Shown: positions 1 to 5,539 of the stretch, piece by piece | How the letters are laid out: the number at the start of each line of letters is the position of its first letter | Position numbering within the stretch: the first letter of the stretch is position 1 | NCBI GenBank assembly: GCA_015655225.1 | Contig: JAATFK010000394.1 | Coordinates: forward strand, 1-9,387 | Direction: 5' to 3' | From: Solirubrobacterales bacterium | GTDB taxonomy: Bacteria; Actinomycetota; Thermoleophilia; Solirubrobacterales; Solirubrobacteraceae | DNA: 9,387 bases | The notes under the pieces: generated by a model | Database searches by the model: none | Seen by the model: only the letters and a program-made list of their open reading frames with translations | Told to the model about the DNA's origin: nothing | Translations under genes and position numbers: made by a program

Positions 1-1245
1 CTCGCGGATCAGGCACGGCACCATGCACGACCAGCAGCGGTGCGGGTACTGGTAGTCGGCGTCCTCGAAGGTGATCGGCCCGTGCCCGTTCTTCTTCGAC
101 AGCTCGCCGTAGCGCTCCCACCACTTGCCGTATCTGTCGTACCAGCCCGGGTACTTGAACTCGAACCACTCGAAGTCGTCGTCGTCCATCGCGTCGATCC
201 GCCAGTAGTTGACGGGCCAGCCGGTCGCGAAGAACTGCGCGACCTCGTGGACGTAGCCTCTGTTCCAGATGCGGTCCCACGAGGCCTCGACGAGGTCGTG
301 CGGGATCTCCAGCCCGTACTTCTCCAGCGGCACGAGGTAGCTGCGGTAGTAGTCGTCGTAGATCCAGCGGCGCCACGACTCGGCGTAGCTGTCGCGCTCC
401 TTGCGGCGATCCTTCGTGCCGTACTCGATGAACGTGCCGATCGCGGCGTCCACGACCGCGTGGTTGTTCCACCAGGCGTAGCGCAGGTCGCGCTCCAGCA
501 GCGCCCGGTTGCGCTCGTCGGCGAGCGCCATCAGGATGATCGAGTAGCCGTTGGAGATGTGGCGCGACTCGTCCGACTGGACCGAGTGGAAGACGGTCGG
601 CAGCAGGTAGTCGCCGTTCGCCGCCGCCTCGCCGGGCATCGCGACGAAGAGGACGTTCGTGAACGCCGTCTCGGCGACGATCGTCAGGTAGATGTTCGCC
701 GCCGTGATCGCGTCGCCGGTGATGAAGCCCTCGCCGAACTGCCGGCCGATCGTCCCCGCGTAGCAGTTCGAGAACGCTCTCTCGGTGATGTCGAACCCGG
801 CCGGGTCGATGTAGTGGTTCATGTAGAGCCGCTTGAGGTTCATCTGAATCGTCGAGTGACGAACCTCGTCGATCATCTGAATCGCCAGCCCGTTGTGGAC
901 CTCGGGATTCGGCACCGCGTTGATCGCGAGCGGCATCGCGCGGGCCGCCGAGATCTCCGGGAACGGGATGATGCTGAGGAACAGCTTCTGCCACTCCATC
1001 CAGCGCTGCTGGACCTGGCGGAACATGTTGCCGCGGATCGCGCCGTCCATCGCGCCGAAGACGCGGTTGTCCTTCTCCTCCTCCATTGGGAAGTAGGAGC
1101 GCAGAACCTGCTTCAGCGGGTCCTTCTTGGGGGCCTTCTCGAACGTGTAGTCGGTCGGGTACTTCTCGACCGGCTCGACGAACGTCGGCTCCCAGGAGAG
1201 CTCCTGGATCTTGCTGTGAGCCTTCGTGATGCTCGCCCTGCTCAT
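1..1245 (-). CDS. prmA: Propane 2-monooxygenase hydroxylase large (alpha) subunit, 3' end cut by window edge
   Basis: Catalytic subunit of a soluble diiron monooxygenase (bacterial multicomponent monooxygenase family, PrmA/MimA group), which hydroxylates propane at C2; relatives also act on acetone or phenol. The 415 codons visible are the N-terminal three quarters of a protein usually about 540 residues long. All six diiron ligands can be placed by alignment to toluene 4-monooxygenase: Glu97 (PFPEIS), Glu127 and His130 (DEVRH), Glu192 (AETAFTN), Glu226 and His229 (DESRH). The 30-residue spacing from the first Glu to DEVRH matches the family. Other PrmA-like stretches are PMEEEKDNRVFGAMDGAIRG and GYVHEVAQFFATGWPVNYWR. 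The ATG at 1245-1243 has GGAGG seven bases upstream (1257-1253) and overlaps the iclR stop as ATGA, so coupling is likely. Reductase, small subunit and coupling protein genes (prmB, C, D) would be expected beyond base 1 but are not seen. Substrate is inferred from family only. Confidence 0.95.
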   Translation of the reverse strand, partial: MSRASITKAHSKIQELSWEPTFVEPVEKYPTDYTFEKAPKKDPLKQVLRSYFPMEEEKDNRVFGAMDGAIRGNMFRQVQQRWMEWQKLFLSIIPFPEISAARAMPLAINAVPNPEVHNGLAIQMIDEVRHSTIQMNLKRLYMNHYIDPAGFDITERAFSNCYAGTIGRQFGEGFITGDAITAANIYLTIVAETAFTNVLFVAMPGEAAANGDYLLPTVFHSVQSDESRHISNGYSIILMALADERNRALLERDLRYAWWNNHAVVDAAIGTFIEYGTKDRRKERDSYAESWRRWIYDDYYRSYLVPLEKYGLEIPHDLVEASWDRIWNRGYVHEVAQFFATGWPVNYWRIDAMDDDDFEWFEFKYPGWYDRYGKWWERYGELSKKNGHGPITFEDADYQYPHRCWSCMVPCLIRE

Positions 1246-2174
1246 GCTGAGACCTCCGTCTCCGGGATTTGCGCCGCGACCGTACGTCCGCTCGGCGCGG
1301 GCAGGCAAGAACGTCCCGACTCTTCCGGGATCGTTGGGAAGGACGGCGCCGGCAGTGCCGCGCCCGCCCGCTCGGCGACCTCTCTCAGCAGCCCCGCCAG
1401 CTCCTCGCCCTCGAGCGAGAAGGAGCGGGCCGACATCGAGATGCCGAGGATCGCGACCGCTTCGCGGCGCGCGTTGAAGACCGGGGCCGCGACGCAGCAG
1501 ACGTCGCGGCCGAACTCCTCGCGATCGGCGGCGACGCCGTCGCGGCGGATCTCGTCGAGCTGGTCGTAGAGGACCCGCGGGTCGACGATCGTGTGCGGCG
1601 TGAAGGCCCGCAGTCCGTCGCCGACGTAGCGCTCCAGCGTCGGCGCGTCGTGCAGCGCGAGCGCGACCTTGCCGAGCGCGAGGGCGTGGGCGTTGGGGCC
1701 GATCTCGCCGTCGAGGCCGGGGATCCGGCGGATCCCCTGACGGCCGCGGACGAGCGGGATCACGATCCGCCCGGCGTGGGCGACGGCGAGGTAGGCGCGC
1801 TTGTGGCTGCGCGCGAACAGCTCGTCGAGGACCGTCACGAGGCCCGCCAGCGGGCGCGAGGCGCGGTGCTGCGCGAGCGGGGTCGCGGGCAGGCCGCCCG
1901 CGTCGCCCGGGCCGACGAGCGACGCGACGCGGGCCGCCAGCGCGGGCGCCTCGGCCGGGATCGCGAAGCGGTAGTGGCCGCGCGCGCCGTGGACCGCGAA
2001 GCCCTCCTCGCAGAGGCTGTCGAGCAGGTTGTAGGCGGTCGAGACGCTCTTGCCGAGCGCCCGCGCGGCCTCGTCGGCGCGCAGGCCGTGCGGGCTGCGC
2101 GCGAGCAGCGCGAGCAGCTGCAGGGCCGCGCGCGCCGTGCTCAGTCCGCGCGCCCGGGGCGCCGCGGCGTCCAC
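1242..2174 (-). CDS. IclR-family transcriptional regulator, coupled to prmA
   Basis: DNA-binding regulator of the IclR family, probably controlling the monooxygenase operon. Numbered from the GTG at 2174 it has 310 residues. Residues about 11-70 form the winged helix (ADEAARALGKSVSTAYNLLD is the helix-turn-helix). Residues about 115-270 form the IclR effector domain, recognisable by AHALALGKVALA (162-173) and REEFGRDVCCVAAPVFN (218-234). A tail of about 35 residues without recognisable domain extends beyond the usual 250-270 residue length and ends in the ATGA overlap with prmA. The start is uncertain: the GTG has no Shine-Dalgarno at normal distance, while a strong AGGAGAGGG lies six bases before an in-frame ATC at 2195-2193, which would add seven residues. 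No ATG, GTG or TTG exists in this frame between the upstream in-frame TGA and the GTG. The effector is unknown; an intermediate of propane or acetone oxidation is a reasonable guess. Confidence 0.9.
   Translation of the reverse strand: MDAAAPRARGLSTARAALQLLALLARSPHGLRADEAARALGKSVSTAYNLLDSLCEEGFAVHGARGHYRFAIPAEAPALAARVASLVGPGDAGGLPATPLAQHRASRPLAGLVTVLDELFARSHKRAYLAVAHAGRIVIPLVRGRQGIRRIPGLDGEIGPNAHALALGKVALALHDAPTLERYVGDGLRAFTPHTIVDPRVLYDQLDEIRRDGVAADREEFGRDVCCVAAPVFNARREAVAILGISMSARSFSLEGEELAGLLREVAERAGAALPAPSFPTIPEESGRSCLPAPSGRTVAAQIPETEVSA
1253..1257 (-). promoter_or_regulatory. Shine-Dalgarno of prmA inside the iclR 3' end
   Basis: GGAGG on the minus strand, seven bases before the prmA ATG, embedded in the last codons of the upstream regulator gene. 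It settles the prmA start and supports coupling by ribosomes that finish the regulator. Confidence 0.7.
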
Positions 2175-2201
2175 CGTCGTGTCGTGCTTGAAGATCGTCG
2201 T

Positions 2202-2210
2202 CCCTCTCCT
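2202..2210 (-). promoter_or_regulatory. Strong Shine-Dalgarno without a canonical start codon
   Basis: AGGAGAGGG on the minus strand. Six bases downstream, where an ATG would be expected, the in-frame codon is ATC (2195-2193). The first normal start, GTG 2174-2172, is 27 bases from the motif, too far for direct use. Confidence 0.55.
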
Positions 2211-2216
2211 GAGATC

Positions 2217-2239
2217 CCACCGGCGGAAGCTGCCGGTGG
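2217..2239 (-). promoter_or_regulatory. Perfect 8-bp inverted repeat upstream of iclR-prmA
   Basis: CCACCGGC-N7-GCCGGTGG, perfect arms with a 7-base spacer, located six bases upstream of the Shine-Dalgarno of the IclR gene. As RNA it would be a stable hairpin. As DNA it could be the operator for IclR autorepression. No T-run follows it in the direction of transcription, so a classical intrinsic terminator for the preceding gene is less likely but not excluded. Confidence 0.5.
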
Positions 2240-2258
2240 AGTCAGTCGATCAGGACGG

Positions 2259-2276
2259 CGTTACAGCGCCGTTACA
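2259..2276 (-). repeat. Heptamer direct repeat, 11-bp period: candidate SARP-type operator
   Basis: TGTAACG-N4-TGTAACG on the minus strand (CGTTACA at 2259-2265 and 2270-2276 on plus). One copy contains the TAA stop of the GAF regulator gene; the other lies in the intergenic gap before iclR-prmA. Heptamer direct repeats spaced by 11 bp are the established site layout of SARP activators, and the gene just upstream encodes a SARP-like DNA-binding half. I see no good -10 hexamer at the expected position about 8 bases downstream, so promoter function is an inference. Confidence 0.4.
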
Positions 2277-3828
2277 CGGGATAGGGGGGATCCTCGGCGA
2301 GCAGCGCCTCGCGCAGCGAGCGCGTCCGCGCGGCGGCGCGGCTGTGGCGCGGATCGTCGACCGGCAGCAGGCCCAGCAGGCGGTTCCAGGCGAGCAGGTC
2401 GCGCTCGCCCGAGCTGCACTGGACCCACGCCCACAGCGCCTCGGCGTCGCCGCCGGTGAGGACCGCGTGGCGCAGCCAGCTCTCCAGGTCGGCGCGCTCG
2501 CGGACGATCCCGGGCGCCTCGGAGTCGGGCAGCAGCGGGCCGCGGTAGGCCTCGGCGGCGGCGCGCACGTCGTTGCGGCGCAGCAGCGCGCGGACGTTGC
2601 CGGCGTCGCTGCGGGCGCCGGGGGCGAGCCGGTAGCGGTCGGTGTCGATGCAGTCGCCGAGCAGCTTGCGCAGCCGCGACATCTCGACGCGGACGCTGCC
2701 GGGGTGGCCGTGGTCGCCGTAGAGGTCGGCGCAGAGCACGTCGGCGCTGGCGCCGCGCGGGCTGGTGGCGAGCAGCGCGAGCAGCTCGGCGTGGCGACGG
2801 CGCAGCGGGACCGCCTCGCCGTCGACGGTCGCGTGGGCCAGCTCGGGACCGAGCAGCGTCAGCTCCAGCTGCGGCACGCGCGGAGTCGCGCGGCGCGTCG
2901 AGCCGCTCGCGCGGGCGACGACGTAGGCGTTCTCGCCGACCGGCTCGGCGATCGCGGCGACGCCCGAGGGCAGCACCAGCTCGCCGCCGCCCGGCGGCAC
3001 GTCGATCCGCGTCGCGGGGTCCCAGTGCTGCGGGTGGCCGATCAGGATCCGGCCGGCGCCGGTCACGAGCGCGCGGCGCACGGCGCCGGGGTCGAGCCGT
3101 CCCTCGAAGCGGCTGCGCAGGCGGTCGTCCTGCTCCAGCAGCGAGTAGCGCAGGAAGACCTCGACGGCGCGCGCGGTCGCGATCACGAGCGAGAGGCTGT
3201 GCGGGTGGACGCCGGTGAAGTCGCCCGTCAGGTCGACGACGCCGATCACGCGGCCGTCCTCCGGCTCGTGGACCGGCGCGGCGGCGCAGGTCCAGCGCTG
3301 GACCGGCTCGGTGAAGTGCTCGGCGGCGAAGACCTGGACCGCGTGTCCGGCCGCCAGCGCGGTGCCGACGGCGTTCGTGCCGGCGCCCGCCTCGCTCCAG
3401 AGGGCGCCCTCGGCGAAGTTCATCATGTCGGCCGCGCGCCCCCTCGTGCGGGCGCTGCCCTGGACGCTCAGGAGCAGCCCGTCGGCGTCGCTGACGACCA
3501 TCAGGTGGTCGGCCTCGTCGGCTGTCTCCGAGAGGCACTGGCGGATGATCGGAGCGGCCGCCGAGAGCGGGTGCTCGCCCCACAGCGAGCGGGCGCCGGC
3601 GGGATCCGCGAGCGAGGGCGCCGACATGCGGCCGAAGGGATCGACGCCGGCGTCGCGCGAGCGCCGCCAGGAGTCGGCGATCGGCGTGCGGATCGCGACC
3701 GACTCGGTCCCGTCGCCGGAGTCCTCGGGCGAGTCGGCGACGAAGTCCTCCCAGGCGTCGCGCAGCTCGCGAGCGCGTCTCGCGGGCACCGTCGCGACGT
3801 CGACCGCAAGCCAGGGGTTCGCGGTCAT
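2272..3828 (-). CDS. GAF-domain sensor regulator with SARP-type winged helix and BTAD
   Basis: Transcriptional regulator, probably the activator of the downstream iclR-prmA operon. From the ATG at 3828 it has 518 residues. The N-terminal half resembles the sensor region of AcoR/MimR-type activators: IADSWRRSRDAGVDP (50-64), then a GAF-like domain (about 85-225) with NFAEGALWSEAGAGTNAVGT and HAVQVFAAEHF. The AAA+ sigma54-interaction module and Fis helix-turn-helix normally following are absent. Instead residues about 320-402 form an OmpR/SARP winged helix (SVRVEMSRLRKLLGDCIDTD, then RYRLAP) and about 408-470 look like the start of a bacterial transcriptional activator domain (AAEAYRGPLLPDSEAPG). 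It therefore probably works with ordinary sigma factors. The ATG overlaps the stop of a 20-codon leader ORF as ATGA. A longer reading from GTG 3879 (535 residues) is possible, but the only good Shine-Dalgarno sits correctly for the leader, not for that GTG. Ligand unknown. Confidence 0.85.
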   Translation of the reverse strand: MTANPWLAVDVATVPARRARELRDAWEDFVADSPEDSGDGTESVAIRTPIADSWRRSRDAGVDPFGRMSAPSLADPAGARSLWGEHPLSAAAPIIRQCLSETADEADHLMVVSDADGLLLSVQGSARTRGRAADMMNFAEGALWSEAGAGTNAVGTALAAGHAVQVFAAEHFTEPVQRWTCAAAPVHEPEDGRVIGVVDLTGDFTGVHPHSLSLVIATARAVEVFLRYSLLEQDDRLRSRFEGRLDPGAVRRALVTGAGRILIGHPQHWDPATRIDVPPGGGELVLPSGVAAIAEPVGENAYVVARASGSTRRATPRVPQLELTLLGPELAHATVDGEAVPLRRRHAELLALLATSPRGASADVLCADLYGDHGHPGSVRVEMSRLRKLLGDCIDTDRYRLAPGARSDAGNVRALLRRNDVRAAAEAYRGPLLPDSEAPGIVRERADLESWLRHAVLTGGDAEALWAWVQCSSGERDLLAWNRLLGLLPVDDPRHSRAAARTRSLREALLAEDPPYPV

Positions 3829-3887
3829 CGGCCCACGTTCGGGTAGCGATCCGTGACCGTCATCCGGGAGCGACAGCACTGCGGCAT
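3825..3887 (-). CDS. 20-residue Cys-Cys leader ORF overlapping the GAF regulator start
   Basis: Short ORF encoding MPQCCRSRMTVTDRYPNVGR. Its ATG (3887-3885) has a strong AGGAGAGG five bases upstream. Its TGA overlaps the ATG of the GAF regulator (ATGA at 3828-3825), so reinitiation would couple the two. It lies about 60 bases downstream of the transcription start expected from the promoter at 3981-3953. The tandem Cys codons (TGC TGT) near the start and five Arg among 20 residues suggest a regulatory leader peptide. I do not recognise the peptide, and a functional small protein cannot be excluded. Evidence is positional (Shine-Dalgarno, overlap), not homology. Confidence 0.55.
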   Translation of the reverse strand: MPQCCRSRMTVTDRYPNVGR

Positions 3888-3892
3888 GGGGA

Positions 3893-3900
3893 CCTCTCCT
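3893..3900 (-). promoter_or_regulatory. Shine-Dalgarno of the leader ORF
   Basis: AGGAGAGG on the minus strand, five bases before the leader ATG. From the alternative GTG (3879) it is 13 bases away, which argues for the leader and for the downstream ATG (3828) as the regulator's true start. Confidence 0.65.
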
Positions 3901-3952
3901 CTCGGCGTCCGCGACAGCTCCGCGAGCCGGCGTCGAACGTCCGATCCAACGG

Positions 3953-3981
3953 ATGCTAGCGCGCGGCGATCCTCGTGTCAG
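3953..3981 (-). promoter_or_regulatory. Housekeeping-type promoter for leader and GAF regulator
   Basis: CTGACA (-35, 3981-3976; five of six bases match TTGACA), a 17-base spacer, then TAGCAT (-10, 3958-3953; four of six, with the key TA...T). It is the best promoter in the window and stands in the 127-base gap before the leader. A small inverted repeat ATCC-N3-GGAT (3944-3954) overlaps the -10 and the likely start point and could be an operator half-site pair. Confidence 0.6.
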
Positions 3982-4007
3982 TCCGCACGACCTCGGTCCG
4001 CGGGGCG

Positions 4008-4027
4008 CCGGCGCTCAGCCGCGCCGG
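4008..4027 (-). terminator. Stem-loop across the stop codon of the propeller gene
   Basis: CCGGCGC-N6-GCGCCGG, a perfect 7-bp stem whose loop contains the TGA of the secreted propeller gene. It is GC-only and not followed by a T-run on the minus strand, so termination, if any, would be of the non-canonical kind common in high-GC actinobacteria. Confidence 0.35.
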
Positions 4028-5490
4028 GCTCTTCTCGGCGCCACGAGCGTCAGCAGCTTCGAGCTGACGGCGCTCCCGCCGGCCGGCGTGACGACGATCC
4101 GGTAGTGGCCGAGCGCAAGCGCATGGCCGCTGATCTTGGAGCCGAAGGAGATCCGCACCGTGCCCTTCGCGGCGGCGCGCCGGACGGTCGCGATCGTGAC
4201 CGTGCGGGTGCAGCGCTTGGCGCGCTTGTTCGCGGCGGTCGGCTTCACGCAGCTGCCGCCGCGTCCGCGCCGGCCGGCGACGCCCTGCCGGAAGGCGAGC
4301 GTCACGGTCGCCGCCTTCGAGAGCTGGAAGGAGGCCACCGCGCGGCGGCCGCGCACGAGGCGCGCCGGGGCGACGGCGAGGTGGGTGACGGCCGGCTTTG
4401 TGGCCGTCGCCGGGGGCGGCGTCGTGGTGATGGGCGGCGGCGGGGGCGGCAGCTGTCTGGTGACCGGCGCGTCGACCGTGATGCGGCCGATCGCGTTCCC
4501 GGTCTCCTCGCTGAACCAGACGTTCCCGTCAGGCCCCGCGGCGGTGAAGCGCGGCCCGGCGTTCGCGGTGATGCCGGTGCTGAACTGCTGGATCGCGGTC
4601 GTCCCCGGCACGAGGCGCCCGATCTGGCTGCCGTTGAAGATCGCGAACCAGAGCGCCCCGTCGCGCGCGCTCGTCATTCCCTCGGGATCGCTCGCACCGC
4701 CGGCCAGGACGTCGCTGACGCCGTAGTTCGCGCCGGTCACGTCGACGTGCCCGATGTCCTCGTTCGCGCCCCCGCCCGCCTGGCTGAAGTAGATCTTGCC
4801 GTCGGCGCCCGCCGCGATCCCGAGCGCGCCCGTCATCGTCCCGGTCGGGAACTCGCTGATCGTGTGCGGCGTGACGTTCAGGTTGACGCGCCCGACGAGG
4901 TCGTTGTTGTTCTCCGTGAACCACATGTTCCCGTCCGGCCCGCGGGTGATCTGCTGGGCGTTGGCGGCGGCGGTCGGGATCGGGAACGAGGTCGCCGTGG
5001 TCCCGTCCGTTCTCACCTCGACGATGCGGTTGTTGCCGGCGTCGACGATGTAGAGGTCGCCGTCCGGGCCGGTCGCGATCCCGCGCGGCGTGTTCAGCGG
5101 TCTGCCGTCGAACGGGGCGGCGAACGCGGTGAACGTGCCGGTCGGCGTGATGCGGCCGAGGACGCCGTGGAAGTCGTCGGTGTACCAGAGATTGCCGTCG
5201 CTCCCGAGCGCGATCCCGGCCCCGGTCGCGCCCGGCTCGACCGGGAACTCGGTGATCGCGCCGCTCGGCGTGATCCGGCCGATCCCTCTCGCCCCCGCGT
5301 CGTGCTCGGTGAACCAGACGTTCCCGTCCGGCCCGGCGGTGAGCGCGTACGGCCCCGCGTTCGCGGTCGGCACGGGGAACTCCGTCACCACGCCGTTGGC
5401 GCTCGCGGCGGCCGGGACGGCGAGGGCGGCGAGCAGGGCGCCGAGCGCCAGCCGGCGGGCGCGACGGGGCGAGCACGAGAGCGGGATCAC
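4015..5490 (-). CDS. Secreted streptogramin-lyase-like (Vgb/NHL-type) seven-bladed beta-propeller protein
   Basis: Predicted exported protein of 491 residues. Residues 1-31 are a signal peptide: basic Arg-rich start, hydrophobic LALGALLAALAVPA, cleavage likely near AAASA-NG. Residues about 33-345 hold seven repeats with a core like GPDGNVWFTE, at about 53, 97, 141, 184, 228, 276 and 319, usually with an IGRITP-like strand later in the repeat. This is the virginiamycin B lyase family (COG4257) propeller. A Pro-rich linker (347-360, PPPPPP) leads to a basic C-terminal domain (about 368-491) with two Cys (SCVKPTAANKRAKRC) that may pair, resembling small beta domains of other secreted actinobacterial proteins. 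True lyase activity is doubtful: most family members are uncharacterised propellers. Start is GTG with AAAGG six bases upstream. It follows the acyltransferase gene by 49 bases and could be read through from it or from a weak promoter in that gap. Confidence 0.85.
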   Translation of the reverse strand: MIPLSCSPRRARRLALGALLAALAVPAAASANGVVTEFPVPTANAGPYALTAGPDGNVWFTEHDAGARGIGRITPSGAITEFPVEPGATGAGIALGSDGNLWYTDDFHGVLGRITPTGTFTAFAAPFDGRPLNTPRGIATGPDGDLYIVDAGNNRIVEVRTDGTTATSFPIPTAAANAQQITRGPDGNMWFTENNNDLVGRVNLNVTPHTISEFPTGTMTGALGIAAGADGKIYFSQAGGGANEDIGHVDVTGANYGVSDVLAGGASDPEGMTSARDGALWFAIFNGSQIGRLVPGTTAIQQFSTGITANAGPRFTAAGPDGNVWFSEETGNAIGRITVDAPVTRQLPPPPPPITTTPPPATATKPAVTHLAVAPARLVRGRRAVASFQLSKAATVTLAFRQGVAGRRGRGGSCVKPTAANKRAKRCTRTVTIATVRRAAAKGTVRISFGSKISGHALALGHYRIVVTPAGGSAVSSKLLTLVAPRRARRG

Positions 5491-5503
5491 GGGCGGCCTT
5501 TCG

Positions 5504-5523
5504 GGTCGAGCGGCGTCTCGACC
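5504..5523 (-). promoter_or_regulatory. Inverted repeat and weak -10 in the gap before the propeller gene
   Basis: GGTCGAG-N6-CTCGACC, a perfect 7-bp inverted repeat, fills the 49-base gap between the acyltransferase stop and the propeller start. Just upstream on the minus strand is TATGGT (5532-5527), a possible -10, but no convincing -35 precedes it. The repeat could be an operator, a 5' UTR hairpin or a weak terminator of the upstream pair. Confidence 0.3.
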
Positions 5524-5539
5524 GGGACCATAAACCAGA

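Noticed and set aside
40..1569. 509-codon open frame on the plus strand opposite prmA
   Set aside because: The translation is a low-complexity Arg/Val/Asp-rich shadow. The minus strand encodes a fully conserved PrmA with all metal ligands. Long antisense frames are usual at this GC content.
2175..2271. Sigma54 promoter (GG-N10-GC type) before iclR-prmA, as in mycobacterial propane operons
   Set aside because: No TGGCAC-N5-TTGC-like sequence is present in the gap, and the regulator lacks the AAA+ domain needed for sigma54 activation.
2050..3846. 598-codon open frame on the plus strand opposite the GAF regulator
   Set aside because: Ala/Arg/Gly-rich composition with no domain, opposite a gene with recognisable GAF and winged-helix motifs.
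3829..3879. GTG at 3879 as start of the GAF regulator (535 residues)
   Set aside because: The Shine-Dalgarno is 13 bases away and correctly spaced for the leader ATG instead; the 17 added residues look unconserved, and ATG 3828 makes a clean ATGA overlap.
4433..4452. Poly-Pro/Gly-type low-complexity tract as a possible repeat element
   Set aside because: It simply encodes the Pro linker of the propeller protein.
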